DNA from: Flavobacteriales bacterium
Lineage (GTDB): Bacteria > Bacteroidota > Bacteroidia > Flavobacteriales_F > PHOS-HE28
Reading direction: 5' to 3'
DNA length: 64,000 nucleotides
Assembly (NCBI GenBank): GCA_016705955.1
Contig: JADJKO010000002.1
Coordinates: 785,592-849,591, forward strand
Shown here: positions 53,402 through 61,942 of the stretch, piece by piece
Numbering within the stretch: the first letter of the stretch is position 1
How the letters are laid out: each line of letters starts with the position of its first letter
The notes under the pieces: generated by a model
Told to the model about the DNA's origin: nothing
The model's input: the letters and a program-made list of their open reading frames with translations, nothing else
Database searches by the model: none
Position numbers and translations under genes: made by a program

Positions 53402-55119
53402 TCTCGCACGATTGTGACGAAGCTCAAGCCGCTCGCGTCGGAGTTGATCAGATCCCCACCCTCCACCACTTTGCAAAGCGCAGTATTCAAGCCTAGGATC
53501 CTCTGGACCATGAGCTGACAGAGTGTGTGTTCACTCGCCCCTTGCGGTGTAACCCAGGCAAGAAGTTCCATCGAATCTCGTATCCCGAGATCCGAACCGA
53601 CGTCGATAACAACAGTCCTCGCTATCGTTCCGCTTCTGGACTCTATCCTCGCAATGCGCGCGGATATTGGTACCAATGCGATTATTGACCCGTCGATCTG
53701 GGCTGACAATCCATCCTGCCTAAGCGCCGCATTCAAAGCGGTTTCCTCATTACCACAGGGATAGCTGGAATAGTGAACGGCTTGGCTGGTCACATCGCTG
53801 CTGCGAAGATCCTGTGCCCGAATGTCGAACGAGACTTGCGCCTTGACCAATCTGGATCGCGGGGACTCATCAATCGGCAGTATCAGAACGGCCAGGTCTT
53901 CCACATGGAGGATCATGTCCGGCTGAATGTTCAAAGGGCCTTTGTAGTGTTTGAGTCTGCCAGAGTTGAATAGCGCTTGCTTAATGGCCTCCTGAATGAG
54001 CTTCTCCCGGTCGCTAACCGCAGTGTCGGAGAATTCGACAAGGATCGTGGCATTGTCCGAGCCGGATGTACGCGGGGCAGTGGCGATCACATCAATGGTC
54101 GGATCGAATAACTTCTCCAGTAAAAGATCGGGGTCATTGTCATTCAAGTAGAGGATCTCCGTTTCTGTGTCGTCAACAAAAAGGCTGCGTCGGAACACGG
54201 AGCCATCCTGCCAATAGGTTTCGGCAGAGCCGTTCCTTTTGCCGTCCGCGCTGTGTTGGCTTTTCTCACGTAGTCTTCCATCGTCATCATAGCTCAGAAG
54301 AAAGAACGACCTCAGGGTATCGTTCTGGAATTGGTCTATGCGTTCAAGTTTGCCAGCTTCAGGAAAGGTCAACGATTCTCCATCTCGCTTTCCATCAACG
54401 TATTGTGTTGTGCGGAACAACACACCGGTACTGTCATATTCACTATGAACCCCGGTACGAGCGCCGCGATCATACAATACCTCGCTACGCACACGACCAT
54501 TCGTGAAATACTCAACGCTCTTCCCGTTCGCTACATTTTCACGGTATGGAGTGTAGCGCACCAGAACGCCAACATGGTATTCCTTCTCATTGATCACCTC
54601 ACCCTCCACGTCGAACTCCTCGTAACGACCGTCCGCAATAACTCCATCAGCGTATTCGATGCTCCGTTGCAATTTGCCGTTAGGATGGAAGATCTCCTCC
54701 AACCCATTCCTGATACCTGATCTGAACATGGTGCGGATGAACGGCAAGCTATCCTGATAGTACTCGACGTGCAATGCCTCCAGATTACCTTGGAGATAAT
54801 GCGCGTCGATCTTCTGCGCGCCATTGGGATAATACTCTTTATAGATCCCATGTCGCATGCCATCGACGACGTCCATCTCGAGGAGAATGGAACCCGTCTC
54901 TGAGAACTCGACGATCCGGCCTGTTACAGGTCGATCATCCTTGTACCACCGGCCATCCAGCGATACGACCTTTTTGCTGTCTATGATCTTTTGTGCCTGA
55001 CAGTTTCCAGCTGTCAAGAACATCGTGAACGATGCAAGCAGTGCATAGAGCGTGGCCCGCCAAGTCCATGCGGCCTGGCTCGCACCGGTAACTGTATGGC
55101 TGATGACGCTCTGCATCAT
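53398..55119 (-). CDS. MORN-2 repeat (YwqK-like) exported protein
   Basis: 573 residues. A signal peptide region (LYALLASFTMFLTAGNCQAQ) is followed by seven or more MORN-2 repeats of the type DGMRHGIYKEYYPNGAQK, covering about residues 45-320. A C-terminal 250-residue domain has beta-rich segments (AVSDREKLIQEAIKQALFNSG, GSDLGIRDSMELLAWVTPQG) that resemble envelope assembly proteins but no assigned family. It overlaps both neighbours by 4 bp, so the three form one operon. Confidence 0.8.
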   Translation of the reverse strand: MMQSVISHTVTGASQAAWTWRATLYALLASFTMFLTAGNCQAQKIIDSKKVVSLDGRWYKDDRPVTGRIVEFSETGSILLEMDVVDGMRHGIYKEYYPNGAQKIDAHYLQGNLEALHVEYYQDSLPFIRTMFRSGIRNGLEEIFHPNGKLQRSIEYADGVIADGRYEEFDVEGEVINEKEYHVGVLVRYTPYRENVANGKSVEYFTNGRVRSEVLYDRGARTGVHSEYDSTGVLFRTTQYVDGKRDGESLTFPEAGKLERIDQFQNDTLRSFFLLSYDDDGRLREKSQHSADGKRNGSAETYWQDGSVFRRSLFVDDTETEILYLNDNDPDLLLEKLFDPTIDVIATAPRTSGSDNATILVEFSDTAVSDREKLIQEAIKQALFNSGRLKHYKGPLNIQPDMILHVEDLAVLILPIDESPRSRLVKAQVSFDIRAQDLRSSDVTSQAVHYSSYPCGNEETALNAALRQDGLSAQIDGSIIALVPISARIARIESRSGTIARTVVIDVGSDLGIRDSMELLAWVTPQGASEHTLCQLMVQRILGLNTALCKVVEGGDLINSDASGLSFVTIVRE

Positions 55120-56660
55120 TCGTGCTTTCCAAAACGAAAGAACATGCTTCCCGTCGTAGGGAGGTTCGCTTCAGGAGTGGGAACGAACACGCACCTCTTT
55201 GCCGAGGTTATTGCCTTGTTCCAAAGTTGTGGATCAAGGGTATTGCTTCGGTTGCGATCAGGTATGATATCCAAGACCTCTCCGGTTGGTGCGACCGTGA
55301 ATCGGAGAACCACGTAGCCACTTTTCCCCGCAGCGTCGGGTACCGGGGGCTGTCCCTGGAGTGATCGACCATAGATATCGATGGTCCATATGGGAGTGCC
55401 ACCGATGTTGATCGAATGTTGCCTCAATTGCGCCCCGTCCGTTATAGGCGTCTGTTGGACCAAAATATCTTGACCGGGGTCGCTTGCGGCCGAGTGTGTC
55501 GTTCCGCTCCGTGAGGCTTTGACCTCCGCACTGGACAAAGTGGTGGCGGTTGGGGTACTCGCAGCTTTAATGTCGGTCTCCCTGTTTGTCCAGAGATCCT
55601 TTGGCTCCGAAAGTGATGTTGAGGTCTGGGCCGTTGTGTGGGGATCAATTGGTGTCGACAAAGGATCCGATGTCCGCGTACTGGCTGTCAGACCTTGGTC
55701 GATACTGCTTAGGTCTTGCGGCTTTGGCTTGGGAGGTATTGAAGGTATCATAGCTGCGGGAGCCTCGTCGCGTTGCGCAGTATGCTTCTCTTCAGGGACG
55801 CGATAGGCCATGACATCATGAATGAAAATTACTCCAAGCGCCAGAACCGTCATGCTCCCGACCAGCCACCATTTCCTTTTGCTCAGTAGAAGGGGATCCG
55901 TGGTAGGCTTTCGCCACTGGATGAGCGCGTAGATCAGGAATCCCAATGCGTTGACACCGGACCACACCGCGCAGATATAGAGTGTGAATGCGATGCTTGC
56001 GAACGATCCGCCCATGCGTGAATACGGGCCTGAAAGGATGCCGCCGTGCAGATGGTCGAAGTAGACAAGAATGGCTACCGTAAAGGCGAACGAAGCCATC
56101 CACGTTCGTTTCGCACCTTTTCGAAACCATGCCATCACGATCAGCACTGCTGGTGCTGCCATGACCAGGGTGGGAATAAGGATCTTGACTACGAAGAGAA
56201 CGACGTAGTAAACAATGGCACATACTGCCAAAAGAGCCATTAGGCCAAAGACGAGCTTGATATTGAACGGATCATCGCCATCGGAACTTGGTTTGGCTCC
56301 GATCAGGCGCTGCACAAGTTGACCGGATCCATTCACGAGGGTGCGTTGCCTATGTGCACCCCGCTCGCGGCGCTGCGCCTCTTCGCGCAACTCGGACTCC
56401 ATTTCCGCGTGCGCCTCAAGGGCCGCCTCCATTTTGCCCAAGGCTTTATGCAACGCCTCGTTCTTTGTGTCTCCATATTCCCAAACCTTGACCTCGGTGT
56501 CCTTGTGGAGCAAAGTGCAGAACCACCCTCCGCCAAGCGCGTTTTGAAATCCCGCGGCACCGGCCGTCACGGCATCGAGGCCCAAAGCCACCGTGGATTC
56601 CACGATGCCCGGGGTGTTCGGCCTGTACTCAATATCGAAATCATCCTCCAGGTCGCTCAT
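55116..56660 (-). CDS. Multi-TM protein with TonB-like C-terminal domain
   Basis: 514 residues. A cytoplasmic N-terminus with a charged coiled coil (KALGKMEAALEAHAEMESEL) precedes four to five membrane helices (about 135-290). A long Pro/Ser/Thr-rich stretch including PSIPPKPKPQ would span the periplasm. The end (GYVVLRFTVAPTGEVLDI, TSAKRCVFVPTP) is a TonB C-terminal-type fold. It starts 41 bp after the mod stop, on the same strand, and its stop overlaps the next gene. It probably couples inner and outer membranes. Confidence 0.8.
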   Translation of the reverse strand: MSDLEDDFDIEYRPNTPGIVESTVALGLDAVTAGAAGFQNALGGGWFCTLLHKDTEVKVWEYGDTKNEALHKALGKMEAALEAHAEMESELREEAQRRERGAHRQRTLVNGSGQLVQRLIGAKPSSDGDDPFNIKLVFGLMALLAVCAIVYYVVLFVVKILIPTLVMAAPAVLIVMAWFRKGAKRTWMASFAFTVAILVYFDHLHGGILSGPYSRMGGSFASIAFTLYICAVWSGVNALGFLIYALIQWRKPTTDPLLLSKRKWWLVGSMTVLALGVIFIHDVMAYRVPEEKHTAQRDEAPAAMIPSIPPKPKPQDLSSIDQGLTASTRTSDPLSTPIDPHTTAQTSTSLSEPKDLWTNRETDIKAASTPTATTLSSAEVKASRSGTTHSAASDPGQDILVQQTPITDGAQLRQHSINIGGTPIWTIDIYGRSLQGQPPVPDAAGKSGYVVLRFTVAPTGEVLDIIPDRNRSNTLDPQLWNKAITSAKRCVFVPTPEANLPTTGSMFFRFGKHE

Positions 56661-56701
56661 GGGTCGGGCTTTGGGAGGTACTGTTCGCTGTTATTGATGT
56701 T

Positions 56702-59450
56702 CTAAACTCCCACCACCTTCGTACTCTCCTCCCCGAACTGGCTCACCACCCGCACCGCGATCTTCTGCCCTTTGCGGGCGGCGATCGGGTGGCTGATGTG
56801 GCCGTAGAGGCGGTCGAAGGCTTCGTCGTCCAGTTCGATCTTCAGGGTGAGCTCGGCTTTGCGCTTGGTGCTTTGCTTGCTCAGGTCGCTGAGGCCGCGT
56901 TGCCACTTGGCGAACTCGTCCTTGTCGCCGCCGCAGAAGAACACCTGCTTCACCACGAAGTTGTTGCCGTCGTAGTCGTCGTCCACCATCCAGTAGTTGA
57001 TGTCGTGGCGGTCGCGGGCCTTCACCGTATCGCTGATGGGGTCGTAGATGTCCAGGCCGGCCACTTCTACTTGCACCCACCGCACCTTACCGTCATCGCG
57101 AGGAGTCTTCGACGAAGCGATCCCTTTGTCCGTGGCGGGAGATCGCTTCGCGGCCAGAGCCCCGCTCGCGATGACGTGCGCGGGTGGGGTGCAGTCGTTC
57201 AGTCTCACATCCGGTTCGCCGATGGTGATGAAGCTGCCCACGTTCTTGGGCTTCTTCATCAGGCCCTCCTGCATCAGGTCGTCGTGCATGCGGGTCTTGG
57301 TCACCATGAAGCTGCCGGTGCTGGCGGTCACCTCCTTGCTCTCGATGTCCGTTTCGAAGCTGAAGCCCAGGATCACCAGCCAATCGGCATCGCCGCGCTG
57401 GCGACATTCCTTCACGGCTTCGTTCACGGCCAGGCGGCTCACGCTGCCGAACTTGGGACCGATGTGGAAGTAGGCCTTCTTCTCGCCCTCCTTGCCCTTA
57501 TAGAAACCCTCGGCGTGCAGGTAGGCTGAAGCGAGGCGATCCACGCGGGTGAAGATGGCCCGCTCGTTCTTGATGCCGTTGAGCACGCCCGCGCTTTGCA
57601 GGTGGGCGAACACGCGCTGCTCGAAGGGCACATCGTCCACACCAGTGCGGCTGCGCTCTTCCAACTCCGCGGGGCTCACGGGCTCGAAGTCCTGCAAGGT
57701 CTCCACGGTGAAGGGGCCGCTCACGCGCACGCGCTTGTTGTCCACGTAGGGCTTGTCGTACAGCGTTTCGGTGGCGGGCGGCTCGTCGTTGGCCACGCTC
57801 TTCAGCGTGATGTGCGGCACCTCTTCGTACACGAAGCCTTGGCGCACATCGCCTACCAGTTGCTTCTTCTCGGTGATGGTCTTCTTGAACTTCCCATCCT
57901 TCATGTCGGTACGCACATCCACATCGCTGTGCAAGTGGTAGTTGGGGAAGGATGCCGTCATCAAGCGCGTCTTGGCGATGTTGAGTGCGATGCGGCTGGT
58001 ATCGATGGTGATCCAACGACGGCCCCACTGTTCTGCAACGAAAGCGGTGGTCCCGCTTCCGCAGGTGGGGTCAAGAACAAGATCACCGGGGTCACTGCAC
58101 ATGAGCATACAGCGCTCTATCACTTTGTTCGATGATTGAACCACGTACGATTTGCTCATCGCAGGGCCTGTGTCAGCCCAAAGCGCGTTGACCTTCCCAA
58201 CAGGATAATCATCGTGGTAGAGCACGTAGAATAGGTTCTTCCCGCTGGGGACAACACGATTGAGATTAACCAAGGCCTTCATCCCTTCTTCGGTCGTGGA
58301 CCAGCTACTTCCTGGCGCGGGTCGATAGGTCTGTCCGTCGATGACCACTGGGAAGTCACAATTCTGACGATACTGAGCAGGTCGCATTGGCTGCATCGTG
58401 AATACGCGAGAGCCTGAGGGCAATAGTCTGTGGTTGTTCAGTTCCTCATGGCTCATCTTGCGCCGCACCTTATCGGGTAGTTCCACCCAACCCCAACGAC
58501 TATTGCCCTCTGGTGAGTCAGTGGTGAAAACGTCGCGGAACTTCACGTGCTCCTTGCTCTTGCAATACCAGATGATGAAATCACAAATGGGCTCTAAGGT
58601 CTTCGAGCCAAGGGGCATCAGCTTCGTACGGAAGGTGATTTGACCGCAGAAGTTCTCACTACCGAACACCTCCTCCATGACATTGCGAACGAGATGAGGC
58701 GTTCTCGTCGTTGATCTGCACGAAGCAAGATCCACTTTCACTCAGCAGTTCCTTCGCCACGAGCAAACGATCGCGCAGATAACTGAGGTAGCTGTGAATG
58801 CCAAGCACCCAAGTATCGCGAAAGGCTTTGATCACATCCGGATCGCCCGATAGATTCTCGTCGTTCTCCTTGACCAACTTATCCGACACTTTATTCTGCC
58901 AATTGCTGGCGTAGTTGATACCATAGGGCGGGTCGATGTAGATCATCTGCACGCGGCCGGCCATGCCCTCGCGCTCCAGCAAGCTGGTCATGGTCAGCAG
59001 GCTGTCGCCCTGGATCAGGCGGTTGGTCCAGCCATCGCTCCACTGGTAGTAGCTGCTGGGCTTTTCCAGTTCGTCGCGCTCAAGCGCATTGCCGAACGTC
59101 TCGTTCACGGAGAACATCTCCATCTGGTCCTCGTTCTTTTTCTCCACCACAATGCGGTGCAGCCCATCGATCAGCTTCTCCGGGGCGATGTGCTCGTGGC
59201 GGTACAGGCTGCGGATGTCCACCTTCAAGCGGTCCCCGGCCTCCGACCCGGGACCTCCTGAAGGATCCTCTCCATACTTGCCAAGCCAGAACAGTTCGGG
59301 GTCCTGCCCGCGGTGTACCACGGGGTTCTTGGGCAGGTCCAGCACCTCACGCTCGCGCACCTTGGGGCTGTCGCGCTCGTAGCCGGCCTCTTCCCGGCTG
59401 GGAATGTGGGCGCGCTTGTCGGTCTTGGAGTGTTTGTAGGAGCGGGGCAT
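56702..59450 (-). CDS. Type III restriction-modification methyltransferase (Mod), one apparent frameshift and an in-frame repeat insertion
   Basis: Begins at MPRSYKHSK (59450). The first frame carries the N6-adenine motif MIYIDPPYGINY and breaks at about 58690; the second frame carries DPTCGSGTTAFV (motif I). The order is that of the beta group, as in type III Mod. Deleting one C in GCCT near 58691 joins FVQINDEN to HLVRNVMEEVFG. Later, between IGEPDV and KVRWVQVEVAGLD, about 30 residues encoded by a dispersed palindrome (57091-57176) are extra. The joined protein is about 915 residues. Its last segments (FCGGDKDEFAKWQRGL) are typical of this Mod group. Confidence 0.86.
57091..57176. repeat. 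CGTCATCGCGAG...CTCGCGATGACG palindromic element inserted in-frame in mod
   Basis: 86 bp begin CGTCATCGCGAGGAGTCTTC and end CCCGCTCGCGATGACG, with inner GAAGCGATCCC / GAGATCGCTTCG arms. This is the form of a well-known dispersed bacterial repeat (CGTCATTGCGAGCG...). It is read through on the coding strand as VIASGALAAKRSPA... with no stop codon. Confidence 0.85.
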
Positions 59451-59460
59451 GTCAATCGTT

Positions 59461-61232
59461 CTACAGCTCTAGCGCACCTTGCCGCGCTGTTGCTGTGGTG
59501 GGTGGAATGTCGACTGCGGGTTCAATTTTATCTGGAGCCCGAGTATACCATGCGCCAATGGCTTGTACTGCTTCCTCGATGGCTTGTGGAATAGTTGTGG
59601 CGGTCAGTTCGTCAATCGCCTGCATCGCACTAGTAGTCTTATGGTTGGACTTGCCAACACCCAGCAATCGCTCGAACGAAGTGTCAAATGCATGCTTTTC
59701 TGCTCCTTTGATCGCTTCGCTGATAGTCGCATTCTGGTTGGTATGCTTGGCCGAGTCTTTACCGGTTGAATCATTGTCCAAGTCGTAGAGGACGAAATAC
59801 GGGATCTCAAACGCGGAACAAATAGTTGCATAGTGTGGGATTTTCTCCTTGCCATTGCAACTGATCACAGTCAGGTGGGCAAGCGACATACCTAAGAGGT
59901 CAGCTACGCGCTGGATGCCGTAGCGGTCGACCGGACCTTCCACCAGCAAGACCTTTCGTGCGAAGAAGACCTGATGGTCGTCCGGTGAGAAGATCGTTCG
60001 GTGAAAGAAGTGGCCAGGTATGTCGTCGAGATGTTGCTCAAGATTCTTGGGACCAACAACTTCTTTGAGTTTCGCTGCACGAGGATATACGGATGAACGT
60101 GTCATCCGGGTGATGCTTCTCCAGTTGCCGATATCAGCCAACTGCGGTGAGTGTGCTAATGATGGATTGGGTGGTTGACTCACGCAAGTGCTTTGCAAGC
60201 CCGGTCTGGAGCTGTGGATGAAGATGAAGCTCGGGCTCATCCACCAACAGAATGATGTCTTCACCTGCCCGTTTTGAAACGACTTCCAGGAGAAGAAGGG
60301 TGGCGATCAGGGAAACGCCAGATCCCGCGCCGTCAAGGTCGATCTGATTGGTGCCCTCGCGAGACGAGAAGAAGGCCTTCCGAAAGGGTGCTTCGATGTT
60401 CAGGATCGACAGTTCCAGGTTGCTTGTCCTCATCCAAGAGTTCACCAAGGAGTTTCTTCCAATCGGTCCACAACCGCTTATCCGCGTCTTTCTGAACAAC
60501 GCCCGAAACTTGCTTGTCGAATGCTTCAAAGGTCTTCAACACCTTCTCCTGGTCCCAGCCCTTTCGATAGCGCCAAGACAAGTCGCTGAGGATCCTGGTC
60601 AACGTAGACCCAAAGCCAACATCGGATTGCTTCTCACGCTTTCTATCGAAGTAGAATACGTTGGGAAAGCCCTCGGCGTCCTGACTGAGATTTACCTGAT
60701 CTTCCCTGTATGATGTCGAGTTGCCGGACCTCCTCACCACTTCGTAACCCCTCTTGTCCTCCTTTTCGAACCAAGTGACTGATGTTGGCAGCTTGTCGAC
60801 GGTAAGGTCACCGGGCAGTTTCTTCCCGGCAAGCTCTTTGACGTCGGAATAGCAGAGCGCCGGTATCCTTGTCGAGGTCTGAAATGGATCAGAGAACGCT
60901 TTGCCAGGGGCGGCTCGATCTCGACGCTTGGCCGTTAGCCTAACCTGATCGGCAAGTAGGAGTTGGTGATTGCTGTACAGGTCAGGCATCTTCACTGCGA
61001 AGGGCTCATCGAAAACAACCTCAACCACGATGTCCCCGCCATCTTGGTTTTGGAAATCTTGCTCATCAAGCCGCGAAGACAAGAAGGATGAGGACAGGGC
61101 ATAGTTGATGGCCACCAGTACGCTGGTTTTCCCCGAGCCGTTCTCACCGACCAAAACATGATGGTCCGTGAAGTCTATCACAGTGTGCTTGTGATTGCGG
61201 AAGTTCTCTATGGTGACCTGTTTGATCTTCAT
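59461..61232 (-). CDS. OLD-family ATPase/TOPRIM nuclease, two apparent frameshifts
   Basis: From ATG at 61232: MKIKQVTIENFRNHK then Walker A VGENGSGKTSVL. The frame changes near 60425 (into LELSILNIEAPF with signature SGVSLIATLLL and Walker B LLVDEPELHLHPQL), and again near 60140. The last frame carries the TOPRIM part with LLVEGPVDRYGI and an acidic YDLDND. The joined protein is about 590 residues, as in OLD nucleases such as GajA. There is no GajB-like helicase. It lies between the PLD-like gene and mod in the type III locus. Breaks may be sequencing errors. Confidence 0.82.
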
Positions 61233-61264
61233 TCGCGCGGTGGAAATGTGCGCATGTACTTAGC

Positions 61265-61942
61265 CTAAGGGATAAGTGATTGTGCGACTAGCTGGCTAAC
61301 GATTGCCCTGACATCTGATGTGTTCAGTCGATCGACAAGGGCATACTTCAACCCGTATCCATTGAGAGAGGTGCCGGAAATCAAGCCTCGCTGCCTAACG
61401 CCTGAGATCCAAAACCGATCGTGGAAATCATCACTAGTAGTATGAGTGATCTGTAGCGATGTTTTGAGTCCTTGAAGACGGGTTATTATGGCACTCTTAG
61501 TCGCTGCGTTTACCCCGCCCGCCTTGGTGACGAAGCGAAGATGGTCCAATGCCGACATGAATGGCTTGAGTATATCCTCCACAAGAGCGGGATAGTTGGG
61601 GTCATTTGAGTGGAAGAAGAAGCGATCCACGATGATCAGTTCGCTGTCGATTCCAACCTTCGTAAGATAGACTTGGAAGACACTGCTGATCTGACTCGGG
61701 GTGGCACCCTTTGTTATCAAGTGCTCCAATAGCAAGTCGTCTTGCATTAATGAAGACAGCCCGCGCTTGAATAGGTGATCCGCAATCTCCTCCCTAAAGG
61801 TGTGAACGACACTACCTACTTGACCGATTTTCCAGTGTTCGAAATCAACTGGCCGTGAGTTGGCGATACTCGTAACAAGTTCTAGGTAGTCCGCTTTGTC
61901 ATCCTTGGGCTCAAGCAGCCATATGATTTTATGCGTTGACAT
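61265..61942 (-). CDS. Hypothetical protein with possible degenerate PLD-like motif, within the type III restriction locus
   Basis: 225 residues, overlapping the 3' end of res by 61 bp. The C-terminal FHDRFWISG, about 19 residues before SLNGYGLKYALV, resembles the phosphodiesterase half-site of PLD-like defence proteins where HxK is replaced by HDR. The N-terminal half is helical (MQDDLLLEHLITKGATPSQI). Assignment to the PLD fold is tentative. The overlap with res and the 32-bp gap to the OLD gene show it is part of the same transcript. Confidence 0.6.
   Translation of the reverse strand: MSTHKIIWLLEPKDDKADYLELVTSIANSRPVDFEHWKIGQVGSVVHTFREEIADHLFKRGLSSLMQDDLLLEHLITKGATPSQISSVFQVYLTKVGIDSELIIVDRFFFHSNDPNYPALVEDILKPFMSALDHLRFVTKAGGVNAATKSAIITRLQGLKTSLQITHTTSDDFHDRFWISGVRQRGLISGTSLNGYGLKYALVDRLNTSDVRAIVSQLVAQSLIP

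Noticed and set aside
59461..61232. Gabija system
   Set aside because: The OLD-type protein resembles GajA, but no UvrD-like GajB follows; the neighbours are type III restriction genes.
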